A stretch of DNA of 64,000 nucleotides. Origin: Gammaproteobacteria bacterium (GTDB lineage: Bacteria > Pseudomonadota > Gammaproteobacteria > Pseudomonadales > IMCC2047). The stretch is taken from NCBI GenBank assembly GCA_021773395.1, contig JAJFKB010000011.1:310001-374000 (forward strand), read 5' to 3'. The notes under the pieces are model-generated. The model made no database searches, had not been told where the DNA came from, and saw only the letters and a program-made list of their open reading frames with translations. Every line of letters starts with the position of its first letter. Within the stretch, counting starts at the first letter, position 1. The position numbers were made by a program, and so were the translations under genes. Shown here piece after piece: positions 17,789-25,390 of this stretch.

Positions 17789-18514
17789 TCAGCGACCATT
17801 AGCCCGCCTATCAATACAAAACGGAAGATGGTCTTCGAGCACTATTTCGCAAGGAGATATCTTTACGCCATAAGCCAATACCTCAACCCCAGCATCAACC
17901 GCTTCCCTTAAAGTTTTCGCATAAAGCGGATCTATTTCATCCGCCGGCGCAACGTGCTTAATACCCGAATGCTGTGCGCAATAAAAGAGAACTGCTCGTG
18001 CTCCCTCTTTATTAATCTGCATCAGTTCACGCAGATGTTTTGTCCCCCTCGCACTAACTGCATCGGGAAACAAACCCAGGCCATCACCCATTGCCAGTGT
18101 GACACTCTTTATCTCCACAAAACACTGCTCATTCGGTTTCTCCAGCAGCAGATCGATTCGACTTTTTTCCTGCCCGTACCTGATTTCAGCTTTTATTTGC
18201 TCGTATCCGGCCAATTCAGGAATTCTATTTTCTTCCAAGGCTTGCCTTACCAGTTTGTTGGCTAACGCAGAATGAATACAGGCCAGCTCACCAGGTGAAG
18301 TTTCCACCAACTGCCAGCTGTAGCGATATTTGCGTTTCGGGTTTTTGGAATCGGCCAGCCAAACCCGACTGCCTGGCTCTGCACAGTTTTTCATGCTGCC
18401 GGTATTCGGACAGTGCACCGTTATTTGCGTACCGTCCTCGAGTTCAACATCAGCGAGAAACCGCTTGTAGCGTTTAATCAGTTTCGCTTCTATTAACGGT
18501 GGTTCAAACTGCAA
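17789..18514 (-). CDS. sfsA: SfsA, sugar fermentation stimulation protein homologue
   Basis: 241 residues. The family pattern is plain: 'LIEAKLIKRYKRFLADVELE', 'VHCPNTGSMKNCAEPGSRVW', 'ERSRIDLLL'-like 'GQEKSRIDLLLEKPNEQCFV', 'EIKSVTLAMGDGLGLFPDAV' and 'RAVLFYCAQHSGI'. The middle part has the D...EIKS arrangement of PD-(D/E)xK nuclease folds, with an N-terminal OB fold that binds DNA in E. coli SfsA. Its true role is unsettled. It is divergent from rhdA. Confidence 0.94.
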   Translation of the reverse strand: MQFEPPLIEAKLIKRYKRFLADVELEDGTQITVHCPNTGSMKNCAEPGSRVWLADSKNPKRKYRYSWQLVETSPGELACIHSALANKLVRQALEENRIPELAGYEQIKAEIRYGQEKSRIDLLLEKPNEQCFVEIKSVTLAMGDGLGLFPDAVSARGTKHLRELMQINKEGARAVLFYCAQHSGIKHVAPADEIDPLYAKTLREAVDAGVEVLAYGVKISPCEIVLEDHLPFCIDRRANGR

Positions 18515-18552
18515 TTTCTTCTCCTTTTCTCCCCTGCGGCACCTTTGTATAT

Positions 18553-18580
18553 TTCACATCCCGCAGCCTTACTTTACAAT
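18553..18580 (+). promoter_or_regulatory. Sigma-70-type promoter upstream of rhdA-psd
   Basis: TTCACA (5 of 6) at 18553-18558, a 16-bp spacer, and TACAAT (5 of 6) at 18575-18580, about 40 bp before the rhdA start at 18621. The sfsA start lies on the other strand at 18514. Call by inspection. Confidence 0.6.
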
Positions 18581-18620
18581 GCCACCACTATAGCAACGAC
18601 TTTGGTTGAGAACGACTCAT

Positions 18621-19445
18621 ATGGCAGACGCTCAAAATTCGCTCCCCTTGATTATCGAACCAGAAACCCTGCAGTCCCGTTTAAAGGATGAAAAGCTGCT
18701 GGTGGTTGATCTTGGCAAAGAAGCAGATTACCTGCAAGCTCATGTTCCGGGAGCTATGTTTTTGCCTTATCAAGCGTTGCTACTCGGCACCCCTCCAGTA
18801 CCAGGCAAACTACCCGAACTGGAGCAACTCAATAAAACCTTCTCTTATCTGGGTTTGATGCCCGACACCCATGTAGTGGCTTACGACGATGAAGGCGGTG
18901 GCTGGGCCGGCCGCTTGATCTGGACGCTGGATGTGATCGGCCATCAGAAATACTCTTACCTTAACGGCGGCATTCATGCCTGGAGAGATTCAAAGCTGGC
19001 GACTGAAGGCGGCAACAACCAGCCGCATTCTAGAGCGCTGGAGATTAGCATTAATCCGACGCCGACGGCTGATCTTGCTTACATAACATCACGCCTGAGT
19101 TCCTCCGATTTTATTATCTGGGATGCCCGCGGCCCACTGGAATACAGCGGCGAAAAATCCGGTTCAGCCAGATCCGGACATATTCCGGGCGCGGTGAACT
19201 ACGAGTGGACAAACGCTATGGATAAAAACCGCGCACTGCGTATTCGCGATCTGGAGACCGTACGATCGGAATTAGCCAGGCTGGGAATTACCGGCGACAA
19301 GGAGATTGTAACCCACTGCCAGACCCACCATCGATCAGGCTTCACCTATTTGCTGGGTAAAGCGCTAGGCTTTCCAAAGATTAAAGCCTACCCTGGTTCC
19401 TGGTCAGAGTGGGGCAACGACCCTAATACACCGGTCGAAATCTAA
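18621..19445 (+). CDS. rhdA: Rhodanese-type sulfurtransferase RhdA
   Basis: Two tandem rhodanese domains in 274 residues; the second is catalytic. The active loop is 'THCQTHHRSGFTY', with nucleophile Cys233. CQTHHR is the loop described for Azotobacter vinelandii RhdA and differs from the CRxGxT loop of classical enzymes. It transfers sulfane sulfur, for example from thiosulfate, to a thiophilic acceptor. I took the ATG at 18621 (MADAQNSLPLIIEPETLQSR); an upstream ATG at 18606 adds five residues. It precedes psd by 31 bp, as in Pseudomonas. Confidence 0.93.
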   Translation: MADAQNSLPLIIEPETLQSRLKDEKLLVVDLGKEADYLQAHVPGAMFLPYQALLLGTPPVPGKLPELEQLNKTFSYLGLMPDTHVVAYDDEGGGWAGRLIWTLDVIGHQKYSYLNGGIHAWRDSKLATEGGNNQPHSRALEISINPTPTADLAYITSRLSSSDFIIWDARGPLEYSGEKSGSARSGHIPGAVNYEWTNAMDKNRALRIRDLETVRSELARLGITGDKEIVTHCQTHHRSGFTYLLGKALGFPKIKAYPGSWSEWGNDPNTPVEI

Positions 19446-19476
19446 CTCACAAAACACATTAACCCAGGTATTTATC

Positions 19477-20334
19477 TTGTCAGTCATTAAAGAATTTCTG
19501 TTTACTATTGCTCAATTCATATTGCCTCATCATTTGCTATCGCGCTTGATAGGCTATATCGCCGAATGCCGCTGGCCCTGGTTAAAAAACGCGCTGATCA
19601 AACAGTTTATTAGCGCCTATAAGGTAAACATGGCAGAAGCCGCCGACCCTAAACCTGAAAGTTACGCATGCTTTAACGACTTTTTTACCCGCGCACTGAA
19701 ATCAGATGCACGCGAATTATCAGAACATGAAACGGAGATTGCCTGCCCCGCGGATGGTGCAATCAGCCAAATTGGTGATATTGAAAAAGGCAGAATCTTC
19801 CAGGCAAAAGGCTACGACTTTTCCACCCGCGAGTTACTCGGTGGTTCTGAGGAGTTGGCAGAACAATTTGAAGACGGTAAATTCGCCACCATCTACCTTT
19901 CCCCCAAAGACTATCACCGCGTGCATATGCCATTGGCAGGCGAATTGAAACAGATGGTTTACGTACCAGGGCGGTTGTTTTCCGTTAGTCCACTGACGGT
20001 AAATCAGATTCCCCGCCTGTTTGCGCGCAATGAGCGCATGGTTGCGCTGTTTGAAACGAAACACGGTCCGATGGCAATGGTGATGGTGGGCGCAATGATC
20101 GTCGCCAGCATTGAAACCGTCTGGGGCGGACTGGTAACTCCGCCGAAAAGGCAGTTGCAACAGTTTGATTATGGAAAACCTGTCAGACTCGATAGGGGCG
20201 AGGAGATGGGCCAGTTTAAACTCGGCTCCACGGTGATCATGTTGTTCGGCAAGGATATGATCTCCTGGGACAACGATCTGTTGGCTGACCAATCCGTTAG
20301 GCTGGGACAAAAACTCGGGGTAATTCAAGACTAA
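19477..20334 (+). CDS. psd: Phosphatidylserine decarboxylase proenzyme
   Basis: Makes phosphatidylethanolamine from phosphatidylserine at the inner membrane. 285 residues with a TTG start. The self-cleavage site is 'FKLGSTVIMLFGK' (Leu-Gly-Ser-Thr, Ser about 251), where the Ser becomes the pyruvoyl group of the small alpha chain. Also seen are 'CFNDFFTRALKSDARE', 'CPADGAISQIGDI', 'YLSPKDYHRVHMP' with the catalytic His, and 'NERMVALFETKHGPMAMVMV'. Length and order match bacterial Psd type I. Confidence 0.97.
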   Translation: MSVIKEFLFTIAQFILPHHLLSRLIGYIAECRWPWLKNALIKQFISAYKVNMAEAADPKPESYACFNDFFTRALKSDARELSEHETEIACPADGAISQIGDIEKGRIFQAKGYDFSTRELLGGSEELAEQFEDGKFATIYLSPKDYHRVHMPLAGELKQMVYVPGRLFSVSPLTVNQIPRLFARNERMVALFETKHGPMAMVMVGAMIVASIETVWGGLVTPPKRQLQQFDYGKPVRLDRGEEMGQFKLGSTVIMLFGKDMISWDNDLLADQSVRLGQKLGVIQD

Positions 20335-20479
20335 AAGCGCACTAAAGGGCGGGCACCAGATTTATATCAAGACGGGCGACCTGTCCAACGCTCTTTAACT
20401 TAATCTGGAATTCACCTTACATCCAACTGATATTAGTTCTTAAGAGGAGATGCAAAATAGTGGGGACAGCTCTGCTCTG

Positions 20480-21430
20480 CTAAAAAACAACCCTATCAAT
20501 ATTATCTGCTTTAAGCATCAGCATTAGCAATCGGTCTATACCAAGCGCCACGCCGGAACACGGCGGCAAGCCGTGCTGCAACGCACTGATTAACTGGTTG
20601 TCAGGTACTATCACAGGCAAACCTTTCATCTTTCGTTTCTGGTTTTCCGCTGTAAAGCGTCGCTGCTGCTCCTGCCAGGCTGTTAATTCCTGATACCCGT
20701 TAGCGAGTTCGATACCGCCGCTGTAAAGCTCAAATCGGCGCGCCACTGCATTGCCGGCATCATCCGTTACAACTTGTGCCAGCGCGCACTGACTGGCAGG
20801 ATAATCATAAACAAAGGTGAGCGCATCCGGTGCCAATTTCGGTTCGATCAGATGCGACATCAGCAACTCCAGCAGCATATCCTTACTGTCCGCCTCATCC
20901 ACCCTGTAACCTGCTTCAGAGTGGGCTATATCTGCCAGTTTGGTTTTTTCTATCTGGTAAGGATCGACGCCTAAACAATCCTGAAAGAGCTGTAGATAAC
21001 TGACTTTTACAACGTCTCGATCACCCAGTAATTGTTGCAGCAATGCGACCACATCCGCCATTAGCTGATGATAGTCAAAGGCAACCCGATACCATTCAAG
21101 CAGAGTAAATTCAGTACGATGCCTGCGACCTGACTCCCCCTTTCTGAAGGCTTTACAGATCTGATAGATTGATCCTGAGCCGCTCGCTAACAAACGTTTC
21201 ATGGCAAATTCGGGTGATGTCTGCAAATAACTACAAGGATCTGAGGTGGTCAGGCTTTCAATATTCGGGTCAGTATTACCGGCGGGCGATAATAGAGGTG
21301 TTTCAACCTCTGTTACCTGCCGGGACTGAAAATACTCGCGTATTTGCCGATAAACCCTAGCGCGAAGTTCAATCGCTTCGGGCAAAACGCCTGGCCGCCA
21401 GTCTGAGCTATTCATCAACGAACTATTCAA
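20480..21430 (-). CDS. epmA: EF-P--(R)-beta-lysine ligase EpmA (GenX/PoxA)
   Basis: 316 residues, a class II lysyl-tRNA synthetase core without the anticodon domain. It activates (R)-beta-lysine and attaches it to EF-P Lys34. Motif 2 is in 'AFRKGESGRRHRTEFTLLEW' and motif 3 in 'GVALGIDRLLMLML', with 'ETPLLSPAGNTDPNI' and 'TSPEFAMKRLLASGSGSIYQ' typical of EpmA. It lies 107 bp downstream of efp on the same strand, and epmB is divergent, so the window has the whole modification set. Confidence 0.96.
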   Translation of the reverse strand: MNSSLMNSSDWRPGVLPEAIELRARVYRQIREYFQSRQVTEVETPLLSPAGNTDPNIESLTTSDPCSYLQTSPEFAMKRLLASGSGSIYQICKAFRKGESGRRHRTEFTLLEWYRVAFDYHQLMADVVALLQQLLGDRDVVKVSYLQLFQDCLGVDPYQIEKTKLADIAHSEAGYRVDEADSKDMLLELLMSHLIEPKLAPDALTFVYDYPASQCALAQVVTDDAGNAVARRFELYSGGIELANGYQELTAWQEQQRRFTAENQKRKMKGLPVIVPDNQLISALQHGLPPCSGVALGIDRLLMLMLKADNIDRVVF

Positions 21431-21537
21431 GATAGAAATAACATGTTGGTTTTAGTATCCGGTGGCCCTATGAGCGAAGCCCAGCGTAGCCACCTTATTT
21501 AAGTGCTCTACACGCCAACCGATTGCACGCTAACCCG

Positions 21538-22110
21538 TTATTTGCTCACCCGGTTCTGGTATTCCCCATTGCGTGTATCTATGCGTAAAACATCACCAAT
21601 ATTGACGAATAGAGGAACCCGCACAACCGCGCCGGTAGTCAAGGTAGCAGGCTTGCTACCGCCCTGTGCAGTATCGCCTTTCAACCCCGGATCTGTCTCA
21701 ACGACTTCAAGTTCTACGAAATTAGGAGGTGTCACAGAAAGTACAGCGCCGTTATATAGCGTTACGCTAAACTTATCCTGTTCTTTTAACCAGTCAAGCG
21801 CGCCAGCTACAGCATTTTTATCCGCTGCGTGCTGTTCATAAGAACCGTCGGTCATCATAAAATGCCAGAACTCGCCATCAGAGTATAGATACTCCATGTC
21901 CAGATCCACGACGTCGGCACCTTCCAGGCTCTCTCCTGACTTGAAGGTGCGCTCCCATACACGCCCGTTTTTCAGATTACGTAATTTTACCCGGTTAAAC
22001 GCCTGCCCTTTCCCAGGCTTTACAAACTCATTTTCCAATATGCTACAAGGTTCGCCTTCCAGCATTACCTTAAGACCGGAGCGAAATTCGTTGGTAGAAT
22101 AGCTAGCCAT
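21538..22110 (-). CDS. efp: Translation elongation factor P
   Basis: 190 residues, three beta domains. EF-P binds between the P and E sites and relieves stalling at polyproline stretches. The modification site is in '[20 protein letters not shown]', with Lys34 at the same position as E. coli EF-P and followed by Gly. Domain II/III features such as '[12 protein letters not shown]' and 'VFVNIGD'-like '[19 protein letters not shown]' are present. EpmA and EpmB in the same cluster indicate beta-lysylation; EpmC (hydroxylation) is not in the window. Confidence 0.98.
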   Translation of the reverse strand: MASYSTNEFRSGLKVMLEGEPCSILENEFVKPGKGQAFNRVKLRNLKNGRVWERTFKSGESLEGADVVDLDMEYLYSDGEFWHFMMTDGSYEQHAADKNAVAGALDWLKEQDKFSVTLYNGAVLSVTPPNFVELEVVETDPGLKGDTAQGGSKPATLTTGAVVRVPLFVNIGDVLRIDTRNGEYQNRVSK

Positions 22111-22152
22111 ATTGCCTCACTGTTGATAATAGCCATGAATAAAAGGGACGTA

Positions 22153-23169
22153 ATGATACCCCGAACCGAATCTGGAGTACATGCGATTAGCTGGCAGAAA
22201 GAGCTGGCTAACGCAATTACCAATGTAGAGCAACTGCTCGCTGCTACAAAGAACGACGCAGCCGCGGTGCAGCAACATATCTGCACGCCTGCACAATTTC
22301 CAATTCGCGTACCATTCCCTTATATAAAAAGAATAGTGCCGGGTGACATTAATGACCCTTTACTGAGGCAAGTACTGTCATACAGGGAAGAAACCCTGAC
22401 CACGCCAGGTTACTTACATGACCCTTTACAGGAGACCAACAGCAACGTAAAACCGGGGATTATTCACAAGTATAAAGGGCGCGTATTGCTGGTACTCGGT
22501 TCCACCTGCGCAATCAATTGCCGATACTGTTTTCGCCGTCACTTCCCTTATCAAAACAACCAGAACAGCACTCTGCAGTGGACTCAGGCATTAGACTATA
22601 TCCGACGAGATTCGAGTATTAGCGAAGTGATATACAGCGGCGGCGACCCTTTGGTCAACAGCGACAAAAAACTGGCCTCTGTCACACAACAAATTTCAGA
22701 AATCGATCATGTAAAACGGTTGCGCATTCATACTCGGATGCCCGTCGTTATTCCACAACGGGTAACAGATGAGCTGCTGGGCTGGCTGACGGAGACAAAC
22801 CTCAAGGTTTCTATGGTGCTGCATATCAATCATGCCAATGAGCTGGACACCGAGGTCGCGGAGGCGCTCGCTAAGCTTAGTATGAATAACGTCATACTGC
22901 TGAATCAAAGCGTCTTACTGCAGGGAGTGAATAATCATGCTGACGCACTGGTTACGCTAAGCGAAAGCCTTTTTGATCACGGCATAATACCCTATTACCT
23001 TCATTTGATGGATAAAGTACAGCATACCGCTCATTATGATACGCCATTGCAAAGTGCCCACATCCTGGAGCAGGAACTGCTTGCCAGGTTGCCCGGCTAT
23101 CTGGTACCCAAACTTGTCTTTGAGGAACCCGCAAAAAATTCAAAAACTCCTTTAACGACGATCACTTAA
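22153..23169 (+). CDS. epmB: EF-P beta-lysylation protein EpmB, lysine 2,3-aminomutase family
   Basis: A radical-SAM and PLP enzyme that isomerises lysine to beta-lysine for EF-P. The 4Fe-4S ligands are in 'CAINCRYCFRRHFPY' (Cys119, 123, 126). The PLP lysine is in the C-terminal 'LVPKLVFEEP', and 'SGGDPL', 'RLRIHTRMPVVIP' and 'VNHAN'-like 'LHINHANELD' are shared with E. coli EpmB. I chose the ATG at 22153 because AAGGG precedes it at good distance and the start then aligns with E. coli; TTG 22123 and ATG 22135 are alternatives. 338 residues. Divergent from efp. Confidence 0.95.
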   Translation: MIPRTESGVHAISWQKELANAITNVEQLLAATKNDAAAVQQHICTPAQFPIRVPFPYIKRIVPGDINDPLLRQVLSYREETLTTPGYLHDPLQETNSNVKPGIIHKYKGRVLLVLGSTCAINCRYCFRRHFPYQNNQNSTLQWTQALDYIRRDSSISEVIYSGGDPLVNSDKKLASVTQQISEIDHVKRLRIHTRMPVVIPQRVTDELLGWLTETNLKVSMVLHINHANELDTEVAEALAKLSMNNVILLNQSVLLQGVNNHADALVTLSESLFDHGIIPYYLHLMDKVQHTAHYDTPLQSAHILEQELLARLPGYLVPKLVFEEPAKNSKTPLTTIT

Positions 23170-23397
23170 AGACTATCAATTATTTACCGCAGCCACTAGC
23201 TAAAAGCACAAGTTTTGCCTATATTCTATAGAGGCCATAGGAATTGTCGGCACACAAAGGCAGCGCCACAGAAGTTGATACACCTCATACTCAAAGTTAG
23301 AGGCTAAGGTGAAGTATTGCCCTAAGGGAGAAATATGGCTCTAAGGAAGCACGTAATAAATAGTAGATAAATTACAAACATACTCGACACTATGCCT

Positions 23398-23403
23398 TAT
23401 AAT
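23398..23403 (+). promoter_or_regulatory. Probable -10 box before the 607-residue protein gene
   Basis: A perfect TATAAT lies 43 bp upstream of the ATG at 23446, in the 276-bp gap after epmB. No good -35 sits at 16-18 bp; TTACAA at 23372-23377 is 20 bp away. It may be a weak or activator-dependent promoter. I see nothing else of note in the gap 23170-23397. Confidence 0.35.
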
Positions 23404-23445
23404 TGCGCTCCAATTATATCGATAATCTCAAACTGGAAGTAGCTG

Positions 23446-25269
23446 ATGTCCCGTGAGCAAGGCCCTGAAAATTTTATAATCCCGGATCGTACGTTGCATA
23501 CGCTCTCTTTTTGCGAGCCAACACCACGACATCTGAGCGAGTGGATAGAACAACTTCCCATGGTAAATTTGGGAGAGGCATCGAAACAACTTTATCATGC
23601 GGTTATCGAATTAAACCAATTGGTAGTAGATCCCGAAGTACGCGTTAAGCTTCTGGAGCTGCTCAGAACACCCATTAACTTTATAGTCAATGCGTTGAGT
23701 AAGCACTATCTTAATCAGCCTATTGTATTACCTGAAAAAGCCAAGAAAGTTTCTCGACTGGCCATGGCTCTGGATAACCACCTCGCGACCGGTTATAAAA
23801 TTGTTGTTTCAGACAATAGCAAGCTGGATCACTCGTTAACTTCACGTAAGACCAAAAAAATCTCAACCTTGGCTATTCACAGGGCCATTACGATACTGAC
23901 TAAATCTATTGTGCGAGCTTGTCAGCTCTACATACCTGCCCCGGAACGAGCCTGGAAAGAGATTCACCAGCTCTACCTGATAGCCGAGGCGAACGATATT
24001 CTGGACTCGTCTGTAGATGACCGTACAAACCAGTTTCTGACCACATCAAGCATCGCTGACACCTATAAAAGGGCTCTGATGCTGGGGTGTTGCCGTGCAA
24101 ATCAAATTCGGCAACGGGATATTATGAGTATCTACGAAGCCACCGAAATGTGGAGCAAACAGGTCAATATTATCAGCGCCCAAAGCGACTCGGTTTTCGT
24201 TGTCAATTTAGGCAACGATGCACCGCCCATTCATAGAGATCTTGCACGACGAAAGTTAACGCCCTTTTATCGCGGAGTAGATCTAAAGCATTTATTATCT
24301 CTTTTGCACGCGTATCTGGCACAACCAGACGACGATCATGACGCTTTTGTTAAGGGTATTACAATTCCTCAAACCGTCTCTCAGGATTTAGTGAGATTTC
24401 TGGTAAGTGCGTGGGAATCACTCACTGAAAGAGCCTTTTCACGAGTTCCCAGTAACAAGCCCATTAAACTCTGTATTGGGTTCAGTGCGACGCACTATTT
24501 TGTCTCAGGGGGAGTTGATTTTGATGCCCAGCTGGAAAGTGGTAAGCAGGAAGCTGAAGAAAGCTTAAGCCATTATACATCGACCGATGTCAAATCGGAG
24601 AGCAATCAGCCAGACCAGTGGGCTACCGGGTTTGATGTGGACAAGCACAGCTATACGGGCACTGCAAATGAGCAATTTGATGCGATCAACTATGTAGCGG
24701 CAGACGACAATGATCAGAATAATTTAGATGCATATCCTCAGAAAGCCAAGCACAACGTCAGTACCTTTGAAGCACAGTTGGTAGACACCAGCCCCAATGG
24801 TTACTGTGTTAACTGGCGAGATAACGTGCCTGTGGAAGTTAAGGCCGGAGAACTGGTGGGAATCAACGAAGGTACCAGCCATACCTGGAGTATTGGCGTG
24901 ATTCGCTGGCTCAGCCAGAACAATCCTGCTGAAACCCTCATGGGTATTGAACTGATTGCACCTGGCGCCATTCCGTGCGGTGCCAAGGTGGTCACAAAGG
25001 CAAAACGCCGCTCCGATTATATGAGAGCCTTGCTGTTACCCGCTTTGCATTCCATGAATCAGCCGGCTTCAATTTTTACACCAAACCTGCCTTTCAAATC
25101 GGGCGTTAAAATAATTATCAACCAGTACGGCGAAGTATCACACGGTTACCTTAGGAATCGGCTGACCTCCACGGGGAGTTTTAGCCAATTTGTTTACGAA
25201 CCAGATACCGAAGCCGATCTTCGTGATGAGTCTGATGATAACATCGAAGATTTGTGGCCAGATATATAG
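23446..25269 (+). CDS. Uncharacterised 607-residue protein upstream of fimX, with a PilZ-like C-terminal region
   Basis: No signal peptide or membrane span. Residues about 1-370 are largely alpha-helical with no motif I recognise. About 375-440 is an acidic, low-complexity linker ('QAEESLSHYTST...YVAADDNDQNNLDAYPQ'). Residues about 440-545 look like a PilZ-type barrel: 'AQLVDTSPNGYCVNW' (DxSxxG at 447-452) and 'WSIGVIRWLSQN...LMGIELIAPGA'; the N-terminal RxxxR that binds c-di-GMP is not visible. Pseudomonas has a gene of unknown function in the same place before fimX. A role with FimX in type IV pilus control is inference from context. Confidence 0.72.
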   Translation: MSREQGPENFIIPDRTLHTLSFCEPTPRHLSEWIEQLPMVNLGEASKQLYHAVIELNQLVVDPEVRVKLLELLRTPINFIVNALSKHYLNQPIVLPEKAKKVSRLAMALDNHLATGYKIVVSDNSKLDHSLTSRKTKKISTLAIHRAITILTKSIVRACQLYIPAPERAWKEIHQLYLIAEANDILDSSVDDRTNQFLTTSSIADTYKRALMLGCCRANQIRQRDIMSIYEATEMWSKQVNIISAQSDSVFVVNLGNDAPPIHRDLARRKLTPFYRGVDLKHLLSLLHAYLAQPDDDHDAFVKGITIPQTVSQDLVRFLVSAWESLTERAFSRVPSNKPIKLCIGFSATHYFVSGGVDFDAQLESGKQEAEESLSHYTSTDVKSESNQPDQWATGFDVDKHSYTGTANEQFDAINYVAADDNDQNNLDAYPQKAKHNVSTFEAQLVDTSPNGYCVNWRDNVPVEVKAGELVGINEGTSHTWSIGVIRWLSQNNPAETLMGIELIAPGAIPCGAKVVTKAKRRSDYMRALLLPALHSMNQPASIFTPNLPFKSGVKIIINQYGEVSHGYLRNRLTSTGSFSQFVYEPDTEADLRDESDDNIEDLWPDI

Positions 25270-25390
25270 CACCGAATACTAGGAATTTTATGCTGGACTT
25301 AGCTACATGAGCGTACAAAGTGCCAACATAAATCCATAGTTCGGAGATTTCCGAATCACATGAAAATTATTGGGTATTAGCACTAGATCA

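Noticed and set aside
19834-20328. 164-codon minus-strand ORF opposite psd
   Set aside because: Shadow of psd, which has all expected motifs in the same region; no family features in the antisense frame.
20335-20479. Possible terminator between convergent psd and epmA
   Set aside because: Some G/C-rich short repeats are present but no stem of 5 bp or more followed by a T-run could be drawn.
25360-25380. Seven-codon ORF (ATG to TAG) and a TTCGGA-GATT-TCCGAA hairpin (25340-25355) just before fimX, resembling a leader peptide unit
   Set aside because: The ORF is too short to judge, has no run of one amino acid, and its ribosome site would be inside the hairpin. Chance is enough to explain both.
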